The notes beneath the pieces are model-generated. The model was given only the letters and a program-made list of their open reading frames with translations. It ran no database searches and was not told the DNA's origin. A stretch of DNA of 43,062 nucleotides from positions 1-43,062 of the forward strand of contig NZ_JASMRZ010000027.1 in the NCBI RefSeq assembly GCF_030462475.1, read 5' to 3'. The position numbers and the translations under genes are program-made. Below are positions 16,450-25,153 of the stretch, one piece after another. Position 1 is the stretch's first letter. Every line of letters starts with the position of its first letter. The stretch comes from Variovorax sp. CAN15 (GTDB lineage: Bacteria > Pseudomonadota > Gammaproteobacteria > Burkholderiales > Burkholderiaceae_C).

Positions 16450-17050
16450 ATGGCCCAGCCGTTCAAGTCCACGACTGGGATCTATCAGTTGCGCCGCAAG
16501 GTGCAGCCCGAGTTGCGATCTGCGCTCGGTCATGAGTACAAGAGATCGCTGAAGACCAGCGATCCGTCTGAAGCGAAGCCGAGATTTGCCGAGCAATGGG
16601 CGAGATCGGACGATGCCTTCGCTCGGAGCAGCAGAAGCTCGAAAACACTGGTGACTTTGCGTCATGGCTCTTCGAAGCCGAGACCCGGATCAACGAGCAA
16701 GGCAACCAATGCCAAGAGTGCACGCGGCTTGTCAGTGCCAGGACGGCGTTGAATGAGGGGCGCCTGGAGGAGAAGGACTTCGCGCGAGATTGGCTCAGGC
16801 TTTCGGAGCATGCCTCGCAGCGTTACGAAGGCAACTGGACGGTCCAGCCTGATGTTCCGCCACATGAGCTGCTGACGGTGGACGCCAAGCGGAAGGCATC
16901 GAAGCGGCAAACGAAGCTGCTTGACTCTTCAAGACGTATGGCGCCGACAAGAAGCTCAACGATGGTGACACGCGAGGCGTTCCCAACACGCTGGAGATAG
17001 AGCGGCAGAGCGGCGAAAAAGACAGCCCAACAGGACCGAAAGGTCAGGAA
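16450..17050 (+). pseudogene. Frame-shifted remnant of a second phage-type integrase
   Basis: The frame from 16450 reads MAQPFKSTTGIYQLRRKVQP and continues to KRSLKTSDPSEAKPRFAEQW, the typical N-terminal beta-strand region of DUF6538-type tyrosine recombinases. The homologous reading then shifts to another frame near 16610 (continuing LRSEQQKLENTGDFASWLFE) and again near 16925 (LFKTYGADKKLNDGDTRGVP). No catalytic RHRY domain follows before the minus-strand MBL gene begins. It is probably the relic of an earlier element that used the same tRNA-Phe site. Confidence 0.6.
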
Positions 17051-17059
17051 TGCAGGCAA

Positions 17060-17992
17060 TCAGCGGTTGCGGAGATCCGTTTGACTCGCCTCGGCTGCGC
17101 CCGCGGCAACCAATTCAGCCAAGATATCGCCGGTCAGTCGATCCAGTTCGACATCGCTGAAGAAGCGTGATCGGATGACGCCGAGATAGGGCGTGCTTCG
17201 AAGCCAGGCATTCCAGTCTTCCATCGAAATCACCTGCACCTCCAGCAGCTTGAACTTCATCAAGACCTTGATCGCATGCCGCGCATGTTTGACCGGATCG
17301 CGCCTCAACCCATCGAGCCGTCGGCGCGCCACCGAGAGAGCCTTGGCAACATCGCCGAACAGGGCACCGTGTCCAGGAATCACTCGTTGAGGCGCAAGTT
17401 CCTCGATCAAGTCCAAGGTCGCCCCCGCATCCTCGAACGATGGCTCCCCCGCCAGTTCGGGAAACGCAATGCCGAACCCGTTCTCCCACAAGGCATCCGC
17501 TGAAATCAGCGTCCGCGATTCCTCCTCGAACAGAATGATCGCGTGAGGATCGTGCCCCGGCGCCGCATGCACCTGCCACGGCCTGTCGCCAAGCAGGCAC
17601 TCAGTTCCCGGCAACAGCAACGATGTAAACCGGAATCGGGGACAGGTCTGCCCGGTGGCTAGAAAGCTCAGCGCCTGCTGGTCCCAGCTCTCCACGAACG
17701 CAGCCTCGCCCGGTGGGATCTCCGTGCGAGCCGATGGATAGCGAGCCTGCAGCGCGGCATTCCCTCCGCAATGGTCGCTGTGCAGATGCGTATTCAAGAT
17801 CCGGTCGAGCGGCCGGTCTCCGAGCACAGCTTCGACCAACTCCAAGGTCTGGTCGGCGTGGGTCGCATACCCCGTATCGATCAGCGCCGTCTCGTCGCAG
17901 CCCAGGAACAGTACATTGTTCGAGGACAACCACCCGCGCTCGAACACGACGACACCGGCCGGCAGCCCAGCACTCGCCGACGAATGGCTCAT
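17060..17992 (-). CDS. MBL-fold metallo-hydrolase
   Basis: A 310-residue protein with the metallo-beta-lactamase zinc motif HLHSDHCGG (H69, H71, D73, H74), a later H in APGHDPHAI, an asparate in LISADALW and the final H in IPGHGALF. The fold is a glyoxalase II-like thioester or ester hydrolase; the substrate is not evident. The gene starts 6 bp after the fadD stop and is likely co-transcribed, so an acyl-thioester-related role is plausible. The C-terminal helical extension is common in this subgroup. It is the first chromosomal gene after the mobile region. Confidence 0.85.
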   Translation of the reverse strand: MSHSSASAGLPAGVVVFERGWLSSNNVLFLGCDETALIDTGYATHADQTLELVEAVLGDRPLDRILNTHLHSDHCGGNAALQARYPSARTEIPPGEAAFVESWDQQALSFLATGQTCPRFRFTSLLLPGTECLLGDRPWQVHAAPGHDPHAIILFEEESRTLISADALWENGFGIAFPELAGEPSFEDAGATLDLIEELAPQRVIPGHGALFGDVAKALSVARRRLDGLRRDPVKHARHAIKVLMKFKLLEVQVISMEDWNAWLRSTPYLGVIRSRFFSDVELDRLTGDILAELVAAGAAEASQTDLRNR

Positions 17993-17998
17993 CGCCGC

Positions 17999-19696
17999 TC
18001 AGGCCCGCGCATTGACGCGAAGCTCACGCCGCAGGATCTTCCCGACATTGGTCTTCGGCAGGGATTCCCGAAACTCTATGTGCTTGGGCCGCTTGTACCC
18101 CGTGAGTTGCGAATGGCAGTACTGCAGCACCGCATCCTCGGTCAGCGCCGGGTCGCGGCGGACCACGAAAACCTTGATCGCCTCGCCTTGTTTCTCGTCG
18201 GGCACGCCCACGGCAGCGCACTCCACGACGCCTGGGCACAGCGAAATCACGTTCTCGAGCTCGTTCGGGAACACATTGAAGCCGCTCACCAGGATCATGT
18301 CCTTCTTCCGGTCGACGATGCGGCTGTAGCCGTCTTCCTGCATCACGGCGATGTCGCCGGTGCGCATGAAACCGTCGGCGGTGAACGCCGCGGCAGTCTC
18401 CGCGGGCTGGTTGTAATACCCGGTCATCACGTTCGGCCCTTTGATGCAGAGTTCCCCGGGCTGGCCTACAGGCAGTGAATTCCCCTCGTCGTCCTTGATC
18501 GCGATCTCGATGCTGGGAAGCGGCAGGCCGATCGTCCCGGTGAACTCGGTATTCGTCACCGGGTTGTTGGTCCCGATCGCACACGTCTCGCTCATGCCCC
18601 AGCCTTCGATCATCGGACAGCCGGTAGCGTCGAACCACTTGCGCGCCGTGCCCTCCGAGGCGGCCATGCCGCCCGCCTGCGAGACGAACAGCGTCGAGAA
18701 GTCGATCGACTTGAAGTCCGGGTGCATCAGCAGCGCATTGAACAAGGTGTTGACCGCGGGCAGCATGTGGAAGGGCCGCTTCTTCAGAACCGCAATGAAC
18801 TTGTTGAAGTCGCGCGGGTTCGGGATCAGCGTCATGTGCGATCCCTGGCGGATCACCAGCAGGCACAGCGTCAGCGCGAAGATGTGATACAGCGGCAGTG
18901 CCGCGATGCTGTTGACCTTCGCCAGATCGCCCGCGCGCGACAGTGCCGGCGTGAACCAGGCCTCGGCCTGCAGCGTGGCCGCGACGATGTTGCGGTGGGT
19001 CAGTACCGCGCCCTTCGACAAGCCGGTCGTGCCGCCCGTGTACTGCAGGAAGGCGATCGAGTCGAGCGTGCTCTGGTCAGGCCCCAGCGTGCGGCCGCGC
19101 CCCTCGGCAATTGCCTGGCTGAACGGCGTCACGCTGCGCCCGTCACTCAGCGGCAGCTTGTAGGCCGGCACCAGCTTTGCAAGATGGCGAACGGCCACCG
19201 TGATCCAGGCGCCATACAAGCCGCCCAGCAGGTCGCCCATCGACGTCATGACCACGTGCTTCACCGGCGTGCGCTCGATCACCTTTTCGAGCGTGGCCGC
19301 GAAGTTCTCGAGGATGACGATGGCCGTCGCGCCGGAGTCCTTCAGCTGGTGCTCCAGCTCCCGCGCGGTGTACAGCGGATTGACGTTGACGCACGTGTAC
19401 CCCGCGCGCAGCACGCCGCACATGGTGACCGCGAACTGCGGAATGTTGGGCAGCATGATCGCCACCCGCGCACCAGGCTCCAGCCCGCGCGACTGCAGCC
19501 AGGCGCCCAGCGCCTTCGACAGCGTATCGAGCTCGCCGTAGGACATCCAGCGCTCCATGCAGACCGAGAACGGCCGGTCTGCATAGCGGGCAAAAGCCTC
19601 GTCGAACATCTGGGGCAACGAGCGGTACTGCTCCGGATGAATCTCGTGCGGCACGCCGGCCGGATAGTTCTGTCGCGCGGATGTGGTGGTCTGCAT
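17999..19696 (-). CDS. fadD: Long-chain acyl-CoA ligase (FadD type)
   Basis: A 565-residue AMP-forming ligase that converts a fatty or other carboxylic acid to its CoA ester through an acyl-AMP. It has the phosphate-binding loop YTGGTTGLSKGAVLTH (~residues 216-231), the adenine motif GWGMSETCAIGT (~365), TGDIAVM and DGYSRIVDRKKDMILVSGFN (~445-465), and the C-terminal lysine region KTNVGKILRRELR. The start at 19696 follows AAGGAG; an upstream in-frame ATG at 19729 lacks such a site. Length matches FadD. Position after phhA could mean co-expression with aromatic catabolism, but the 124-bp gap allows a separate promoter, and a substrate other than fatty acids is possible. Confidence 0.88.
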   Translation of the reverse strand: MQTTTSARQNYPAGVPHEIHPEQYRSLPQMFDEAFARYADRPFSVCMERWMSYGELDTLSKALGAWLQSRGLEPGARVAIMLPNIPQFAVTMCGVLRAGYTCVNVNPLYTARELEHQLKDSGATAIVILENFAATLEKVIERTPVKHVVMTSMGDLLGGLYGAWITVAVRHLAKLVPAYKLPLSDGRSVTPFSQAIAEGRGRTLGPDQSTLDSIAFLQYTGGTTGLSKGAVLTHRNIVAATLQAEAWFTPALSRAGDLAKVNSIAALPLYHIFALTLCLLVIRQGSHMTLIPNPRDFNKFIAVLKKRPFHMLPAVNTLFNALLMHPDFKSIDFSTLFVSQAGGMAASEGTARKWFDATGCPMIEGWGMSETCAIGTNNPVTNTEFTGTIGLPLPSIEIAIKDDEGNSLPVGQPGELCIKGPNVMTGYYNQPAETAAAFTADGFMRTGDIAVMQEDGYSRIVDRKKDMILVSGFNVFPNELENVISLCPGVVECAAVGVPDEKQGEAIKVFVVRRDPALTEDAVLQYCHSQLTGYKRPKHIEFRESLPKTNVGKILRRELRVNARA

Positions 19697-19820
19697 GCAA
19701 GCTCCTTTGGCGCGGATTGTGGAAGGCACTCTGCCTCCGCGACCAGCGGGCTTGTCCTAGGGGGAGGGCGTGCGCTGTCGCACGCGCGATAGCTGCGCGC
19801 GGGAACAACCCTTCGGAGTC

Positions 19821-20696
19821 TCAGGCCTTGCCGGACTCGCCCGGCAGCAGCACACCGGCTTCGATGTCGGTCGCGACCTTCAGCGACTCGTACAGCGGCG
19901 TGAAATCGGGCTCGGTGAGGTCGAACAGCTGCTGGAAGTTGTCGATCACGAAGTAGTTGGCCTGGTAGGTGTCGATCTTGTAGCGCGTGCGCATGGTGCG
20001 CAGCAGGTCCAGCGGCAGCCGGCGCGGCTCGTCGCTGAGCACCGCATGCCTGAGTTCGCCCACCGAGCTGAGGATGCCGGCGCCGTACGCGCGCAGGCCG
20101 TCCGGCTGGCGGATCAGTCCGAATTCCACCGTGTACCAGTAGAGCCGCGCGAGCTTCTCGCCCGCGTCCAGCTCGTGCGCCTTGATGCCGCCCTGGCCAT
20201 AGCGTTGCACGTAATCGGCGAAGGTCGGGTCGAACAGCATCGGCACGTGGCCGAACAGGTCGTGGAACACGTCGGGCTCGACGATGTAGTCGAACTCTTC
20301 CGGCTTGCGGATCCAGTCCGTCACCGGAAACTTGCGGTTCGCCAGCAGCGTGAAGAAAGGCAGTTCAGGAATCAGCCCTGGCACCGCCACGATCTCCCAG
20401 CCCGTCGCGCGGTGCAGCCGCTCGTTGAGCTCGTCGAAGCGCGGGATGCGGTCCTTCACGCCCAGCGAGGGCAGCGCCTTGATGAAGGCATCGCAGGCCA
20501 GCCCTGGCAGCTGCGCCACCTGCCGCTCGTAGAGCCGGCGGTAGGTGTCGTGGTCGGCCGGCGTGTAGCTGGCCCAGTCCTGCGGGCAGGTGTAGTCGGC
20601 CAGCACTGCGCCGCCGCGCGAGTAGTCGCCGCGGGGCGGGCGATCGGAGGCGCCGTAGACGGCGGGAGTGACAACGGCAGCGGCGGCGGATTCCAT
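19821..20696 (-). CDS. phhA: Phenylalanine 4-monooxygenase
   Basis: A 291-residue iron- and pterin-dependent hydroxylase that turns L-phenylalanine into L-tyrosine. The iron ligands are in place: H145 and H150 in FHDLFGHVPML and E191 in YWYTVEFGL. The substrate-pocket segment GLIPELPFFTLLANRKFPV is typical of the monomeric bacterial enzyme, which lacks the regulatory ACT domain of animal forms. The start at 20696 gives the usual N-terminal length. It lies 31 bp after the dehydratase-like gene and in the same orientation as hppD, which fits the order Phe to Tyr to 4-hydroxyphenylpyruvate to homogentisate. No pterin dehydratase (phhB) or aromatic aminotransferase is in the window. Confidence 0.95.
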   Translation of the reverse strand: MESAAAAVVTPAVYGASDRPPRGDYSRGGAVLADYTCPQDWASYTPADHDTYRRLYERQVAQLPGLACDAFIKALPSLGVKDRIPRFDELNERLHRATGWEIVAVPGLIPELPFFTLLANRKFPVTDWIRKPEEFDYIVEPDVFHDLFGHVPMLFDPTFADYVQRYGQGGIKAHELDAGEKLARLYWYTVEFGLIRQPDGLRAYGAGILSSVGELRHAVLSDEPRRLPLDLLRTMRTRYKIDTYQANYFVIDNFQQLFDLTEPDFTPLYESLKVATDIEAGVLLPGESGKA

Positions 20697-20727
20697 GAAA
20701 GAGCTCTGTCCTGAGTTGCTTGCTTGT

Positions 20728-21534
20728 TTACTTGAGCCAGCGGTCCATCGTCCGCTGGAAGTCGCCGCCGGCCTGCTGCAGGTGCAGCCACTGATCGACG
20801 TACGACTTGAAGGCCACGTCGTCGCGCGGCAGCATCCAGGCCATTTCGCCGTACTGAAGCGGCTTGTCGGGGTTGATCGCGCACAGGCCCGGCCTGAGCT
20901 TCTGCTGCGTGATGGCCTCGGCCGCCTCGGTGACGAACACGTCGGCGCGGTTGGCGAGGATCTCGTCGAAGATCGTCACGTTCTCGCCGTGCAGCGTGAG
21001 CCTGGCGTGCTTGAAATTGGCCCGGGCGAAGCGCTCGTTGCTGCCGCCCGGGTTGAAGATGACGCGCACCGACGGCTTGTCGATGGCGGCCACGCTCTGG
21101 TACTTGGCCACGTCGGCGCAGCGCGCGATGGGCGTCTTGCCGTTGACCATGTAGGGCGCACTGAAGAAGGCGCGCTTCTGCCGGTCGGTGGTGACCGACA
21201 CGCCGCCCACGGCGATGTCGCACTTGCCGGCGCTCAGGTCGGGCAGCAGGTTGGCCCAGGTGGTCTTGACCCACTCGGGCTTCGCGCCGAGGCTGGCGCT
21301 GAAGCCGGCCATCAGGTCGACGTCGATGCCCTCGAAGGCGCCGTCGGGCTTCTGGAAGCTGAAGGGCTTGTAGTCGCCCGGGGTGCAGATGCGCAGCACC
21401 GCGGCCTTCTGCACCGTGTCCAGGTGCGAGGCGCCGGCGACCGGCGTGGCCGCCGGCGCCATGGCGCAACCCGAAAGAAGGGCGGCAGCCGCCGCAATGA
21501 AGGTCAGACCGATCGAAGGCGTACAGCTGCGCAT
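20728..21534 (-). CDS. Cyclohexadienyl-dehydratase-like periplasmic lipoprotein
   Basis: A 268-residue protein of the amino-acid binding-protein fold. A lipoprotein signal ends LLSGC (Cys23). The body parallels PheC, the periplasmic cyclohexadienyl (prephenate/arogenate) dehydratase of Pseudomonas, throughout: GDYKPFSF, ANLLPDLSAGKCDIAVGGVS, GKTPIARC, VRVIFNPGGSNERFA, NVTIFDEI, LCAINP and YVDQWLHLQQ. Such enzymes evolved from solute-binding proteins and make phenylpyruvate or phenylalanine outside the cytoplasm. No permease or ATPase gene is adjacent, which supports an enzyme rather than a transporter subunit. It lies 35 bp after hppD and 31 bp before phhA. Catalysis is inferred from likeness only; an amino-acid binding protein is the alternative. 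Confidence 0.75.
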   Translation of the reverse strand: MRSCTPSIGLTFIAAAAALLSGCAMAPAATPVAGASHLDTVQKAAVLRICTPGDYKPFSFQKPDGAFEGIDVDLMAGFSASLGAKPEWVKTTWANLLPDLSAGKCDIAVGGVSVTTDRQKRAFFSAPYMVNGKTPIARCADVAKYQSVAAIDKPSVRVIFNPGGSNERFARANFKHARLTLHGENVTIFDEILANRADVFVTEAAEAITQQKLRPGLCAINPDKPLQYGEMAWMLPRDDVAFKSYVDQWLHLQQAGGDFQRTMDRWLK

Positions 21535-21569
21535 GCGTGCTCCAGAAGCGTGAATAAGGGATGGGGCCC

Positions 21570-22697
21570 TTATTTTGCGGCGCTCAGCACCCCGCGGCGC
21601 ATCTGGTCGAGCTCGATGCTCTCGAACAGCGCCTTGAAGTTGCCGTTGCCGAAGCCGTCATCGCCCTTGCGCTGGATGAACTCGAAGAAGATCGGGCCGA
21701 GCTGGTTCTCGCTGAAGATCTGCAGCAGCAGCGCGTCCTTCTTGCCGTCGATCAGGATCTTGCGCTTGTGCAGCTCCTCGACGCTTTCTCCGTGGCCGGG
21801 AATGCGCTTGTCGACCAGCTCGTAGTAGGTGTCGATGGTGTCCAGCAGCGTGACGCCGTTGGCGCGCAGCGCGTCGACCGTCTTGTACAGGTCGTCCGAA
21901 CCCATCGCGATGTGCTGGATGCCTTCGCCGCGGTACATGTCCAGGTATTCCTGGATCTGGCCGGCCTGCTCCTTGCCCTCTTCGTTGATCGGGATGCGGA
22001 TCTTGCCGCAGGGGCTGGTCATGGCCTTGCTTTTCACGCCCGTCACCTGGCCTTCGATGTCGAAGTACTTGATCTCGCGGAAGTTGAAGAGCTTTTCGTA
22101 GAAGCCGGCCCAGACGTTCATCCGGCCGCGGTACACGTTGTGCGTCAGATGGTCGATGTAGGTCAGGCCGTTGCCGAACGGAGAAAGTGCCTGCTCCGGC
22201 GCAACGCCGGGCAGCGCCTCGAAGTCGACGTCGTAGAAGCCGATGTTGCCGATGTCGCCGGGCTTCGCTCCGTTCTTGCCGGGCCAGCGGTCCACCAGGT
22301 AGATCAGGCTGTCGCCGATGCCCTTGATGGCGGGAATGTTCAGCTCGCCGGGGCCGGCCTTGTCGGCGAAGCCCCAGGCGCCTAGTGCCGTGGCGCGTTC
22401 GTAGGCTTGCTTGGCATCCTGCACGCGGAAGGCGATGGCGCACACGCTCGGACCGTGCTCGCGCGCGAATTTCTGCGCGAACGAATCGGGCTCCGCATTC
22501 AGGATGAAATTGATGGTGCCCTGGCGATAAAGCAGCACGTTCTTGTGGCGATGCTTGGCCACGGCCTTGAAGCCCATGCGTTCGAACACCTTGCCCATGG
22601 CGACCGGATCGGGTGCCGCGTACTCGATGAATTCGAAGCCGTCGGTGCCCATGGGGTTCTCCCAGGGCGTGAAGGCGGGTGCGTCGGCTTGGCTCAT
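21570..22697 (-). CDS. hppD: 4-hydroxyphenylpyruvate dioxygenase
   Basis: A 375-residue Fe(II) dioxygenase that converts 4-hydroxyphenylpyruvate to homogentisate in tyrosine catabolism. It has two vicinal-oxygen-chelate domains. The metal ligands are H183 ([12 protein letters not shown]), H262 ([10 protein letters not shown]) and E339 ([24 protein letters not shown] C-terminal block, here GNGN). The start at 22697 has CGGAG upstream and yields the normal N-terminus (MSQADAPAF); the frame is open further upstream but that part would overlap the divergent lrp region. It is the first gene of the minus-strand aromatic cluster and is divergent from an Lrp-type regulator. Confidence 0.96.
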   Translation of the reverse strand: MSQADAPAFTPWENPMGTDGFEFIEYAAPDPVAMGKVFERMGFKAVAKHRHKNVLLYRQGTINFILNAEPDSFAQKFAREHGPSVCAIAFRVQDAKQAYERATALGAWGFADKAGPGELNIPAIKGIGDSLIYLVDRWPGKNGAKPGDIGNIGFYDVDFEALPGVAPEQALSPFGNGLTYIDHLTHNVYRGRMNVWAGFYEKLFNFREIKYFDIEGQVTGVKSKAMTSPCGKIRIPINEEGKEQAGQIQEYLDMYRGEGIQHIAMGSDDLYKTVDALRANGVTLLDTIDTYYELVDKRIPGHGESVEELHKRKILIDGKKDALLLQIFSENQLGPIFFEFIQRKGDDGFGNGNFKALFESIELDQMRRGVLSAAK

Positions 22698-22819
22698 GTG
22701 CGGTCTCCGGAGGGTGGGGATTGAATGAATCGAACGAATAACAGGGCGCGAAATCGGCCGGTCATGCAATGTAGGGTGGATGCCTCTCAGGTTTTCTGCG
22801 TTTCCACGCGCCCATGGTG

Positions 22820-22845
22820 GCTCTTGCGCAGTAAAACTGCAAGAA
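22820..22845. promoter_or_regulatory. Palindrome in the hppD-lrp divergent promoter region
   Basis: GCAGT-AAA-ACTGC (22828-22840) is a perfect 5-bp inverted repeat 12 bp in front of the lrp-type start codon, inside a 155-bp divergent region. Lrp/AsnC regulators often bind such short palindromes next to their own gene and the adjacent target. The link is positional. Confidence 0.35.
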
Positions 22846-22852
22846 TGGAGAA

Positions 22853-23326
22853 ATGGAAGCACTGGACAAGATTGATAGGCTCATTCTGCGCACGCTGCAA
22901 GCGGACGGCCGCGCCACCTACGACCAGATCGCCGAGCAGGTGAGCCTGTCGCCCAGCGCCGTGCTGCGCCGGGTCAAGCGACTGGAGGAGCATCGCGTCA
23001 TCGACCGCTACGTCGCCCTGGTGCAGCCCGAAGCCATCGGCCTGGGGCTGACCGCCTACCTCAACGTGCGGCTCGAAAAGCACACCGAAACCCACAAGCG
23101 CAATCCCATGGACCTGTTCCGCGCCAGCGTGCAGACCTGGCCCGAGGTCGTCGAATGCGCCGCCCTCACCGGCGACATGGACTATCTGCTGCGAGTGGTG
23201 GTGGCCGACATGGCCCACTACAGCCGCTTCATCATGGACACCCTGCTCAAGCACCCGAGCGTGGAAGATTGCAAGACCAGCTTCGTGCTGGACCGTGTCA
23301 AAGCCACAACAGCTGTGCCTGTCTAG
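22853..23326 (+). CDS. Lrp/AsnC-family transcriptional regulator
   Basis: A 157-residue regulator with an N-terminal winged helix-turn-helix ([20 protein letters not shown], recognition part [16 protein letters not shown]) and a C-terminal ligand-binding RAM/AsnC domain ([19 protein letters not shown]). These proteins form octamers that sense amino acids. It is divergent from hppD with 155 bp between the start codons, so a role in control of the phenylalanine/tyrosine catabolic genes, with Phe or Tyr as effector, is likely but inferred. GGAG stands only a few bases before the ATG. Confidence 0.92.
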   Translation: MEALDKIDRLILRTLQADGRATYDQIAEQVSLSPSAVLRRVKRLEEHRVIDRYVALVQPEAIGLGLTAYLNVRLEKHTETHKRNPMDLFRASVQTWPEVVECAALTGDMDYLLRVVVADMAHYSRFIMDTLLKHPSVEDCKTSFVLDRVKATTAVPV

Positions 23327-23435
23327 CAACATTTGGTTGCGAGGGCGCTACACGCTTCGGCACAGGATCACGAATGTGTCTTCCGGATTAACCTTGTGAA
23401 CTTGTTGCTTAGGTGAAAACCCTTACATTGGAGCC

Positions 23436-24164
23436 ATGCTTACCGCCAAGACTCTTCTCAAAGCGTCTCTCGGCATTGGCTCTTTCCTGAAGGCGCCAAT
23501 GGTCGAGGCGCAACCACGCGCAGTCAGCGCGCCTCAGCCGGTGATGGTGCCGATCCGCTCGATCGGCCCCCGCGAACGCGAGCGCATCGCTCGCCACCTG
23601 CTCGACCTCACCCCGCACGACCGCTACCTGCGCTTCGGCTACGCGGCGGCCGACGAGCAGATCCAGCGCTACGTCGACAGCCTCGACTTCGAGCGCGACG
23701 AACTCTTCGGCATCTACAACCGCCGTCTCGACCTGATCGCGATGGCACACCTGGCATTCGCACCCGGCGACCAGCACAGCGACTGCGCCGAGTTCGGCGT
23801 TTCCGTCTCGGCCCATGCCCGCGGCCGTGGCTACGGTGCTCGCCTGTTCGAGCGCGCCGTGGTCGTGGCGCGCAACGAAGGCGTGGGCATGCTCTTCATC
23901 CATGCGCTGAGCGAGAACGCCGCCATGCTGAAGATCGCCCGCAACGCCGGGGCCACCGTGGTGCGCAGCGGCGCCGAAGCCGAGGCCCATCTCGAACTGC
24001 CCAGCGCCACTTTCGACAGCCGCATGAGCGAGATCGCCCTGGAGCACTATGCCGCCGTCGACTTCGCGCTCAAGAGCCGCGCCAAGCAGTTCTGGGCCTT
24101 CCTCGCCAGCCTGCAGGAAGTGCGCAGCGGCATGCGCGATGCCCGGAAGAAGTCGGCGCCCTGA
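23436..24164 (+). CDS. GNAT-family N-acetyltransferase
   Basis: A 242-residue protein. The acetyl-CoA binding motif is SAHARGRGYGARLFERAV (residues ~125-142), in which RGRGYG fits the Q/RxxGxG/A loop; FIHALSENAAMLKIARNAGA is the usual following strand and helix. Residues 1-35 look like a non-conserved lead. The acceptor substrate is unknown. GGAGCC precedes the ATG by 3-4 bp. It is transcribed in the same direction as the corC-lnt pair, 110 bp upstream of that gene. Confidence 0.85.
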   Translation: MLTAKTLLKASLGIGSFLKAPMVEAQPRAVSAPQPVMVPIRSIGPRERERIARHLLDLTPHDRYLRFGYAAADEQIQRYVDSLDFERDELFGIYNRRLDLIAMAHLAFAPGDQHSDCAEFGVSVSAHARGRGYGARLFERAVVVARNEGVGMLFIHALSENAAMLKIARNAGATVVRSGAEAEAHLELPSATFDSRMSEIALEHYAAVDFALKSRAKQFWAFLASLQEVRSGMRDARKKSAP

Positions 24165-24274
24165 GCCCCGCGGCCCTGGTGGCCGCCTCCGTTCTTACCC
24201 TTGAGGGAGTGCCCGGTAGAGCGTGTCACACGCAATCCGGTATCCTTGTCCCTCCTCAACTCCGCCCTCCCGCA

Positions 24275-25153
24275 GTGGCCGAACCTCACCCTGAACGCGC
24301 TCCCGTCGAACGGGAAGACAAGCGCAGCTTTCTCCAGAAACTCGCCGAATTCATCCACCCCGGACCTGATTCGCGCGACGAGCTGATCGAAACCCTGGCG
24401 GACGCCGAGGACAACGAGGTGATCGGCGCGGAGTCGCGCGTGATGCTCGAAGGCGTGCTGCGCATGGCCGACATGACTGCCGGCGACGTGATGGTCGCCG
24501 CGCCGCGCATGGACCTGGTGAACATCGACGCGCCCTTCGACGCGCTGCTGCACCTGGTCATCGACACCGCGCACTCGCGCTTTCCGGTGTACGAGGGCGA
24601 GAAGGAAAACATCATCGGCATCCTGCTCGCGAAGGACCTGCTCAAGCTGCAGCGCGCGCCGGGCCTGAACATCCGCGCGCTGCTGCGACCGGCCACCTTC
24701 GTTCCCGAGAGCAAGGGCCTGAACGACCTGCTGCGCGAGTTCCGTGGCAACCGCAATCACCTGGCCATCGTCATCGACGAGTTCGGCCGCGTGGCCGGCC
24801 TCATCACCATCGAGGACGTGCTCGAGCAGATCGTCGGCGAGATCGAGGACGAGTTCGACATCGCCGAGGACGAGGGCGACATCTTCGGCCTCGCCGACCA
24901 CACCTACCGCGTCTCGGGCGACACGCCCATCGAGCGCGTCGCCGAGGCCTTCGGCATCGTGTTCGACGAAGAGCAGCTCAGCGAAGACTTCGACACCATC
25001 GGCGGGCTCATCGCGCACGAGATGGGCCACGTGCCCAAGCGCGGCGAGCACCATGCGATCGGCGGCTTCGACTTCGTCGTGCTGCACACCAAGGGCGGCG
25101 CGGTGCGCTGGTTCAAGGTGTCCCCGGCGCGCGGCGGCGACGCGGCCGACTGA
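24275..25153 (+). CDS. corC: CorC/HlyC-type CBS-domain protein
   Basis: The protein has 292 residues counted from a GTG at 24275 (VAEPHPERAPVEREDKRSFL), where the family usually begins. An upstream ATG at 24179 is in frame, but the extra 32 residues look unrelated and a possible -10 box (TATCCT, 24241) lies between. Two CBS domains follow (VMVAAPRMDLVNID...HSRFPVYEG and HLAIVIDEFGRVAGLITIED), then the CorC_HlyC domain (EDFDTIGGLIAHEMGHVPKR). It is implicated in magnesium/cobalt efflux or envelope function. The stop and the lnt start share one base (TGATG), and the corC-lnt pairing is widespread in proteobacteria. Confidence 0.88.
   Translation: MAEPHPERAPVEREDKRSFLQKLAEFIHPGPDSRDELIETLADAEDNEVIGAESRVMLEGVLRMADMTAGDVMVAAPRMDLVNIDAPFDALLHLVIDTAHSRFPVYEGEKENIIGILLAKDLLKLQRAPGLNIRALLRPATFVPESKGLNDLLREFRGNRNHLAIVIDEFGRVAGLITIEDVLEQIVGEIEDEFDIAEDEGDIFGLADHTYRVSGDTPIERVAEAFGIVFDEEQLSEDFDTIGGLIAHEMGHVPKRGEHHAIGGFDFVVLHTKGGAVRWFKVSPARGGDAAD

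Noticed and set aside
23326..23340. GCAAC-ATTTG-GTTGC as terminator of the lrp-type gene
   Set aside because: The stem is only 5 bp, overlaps the stop codon region and has no T-tract.
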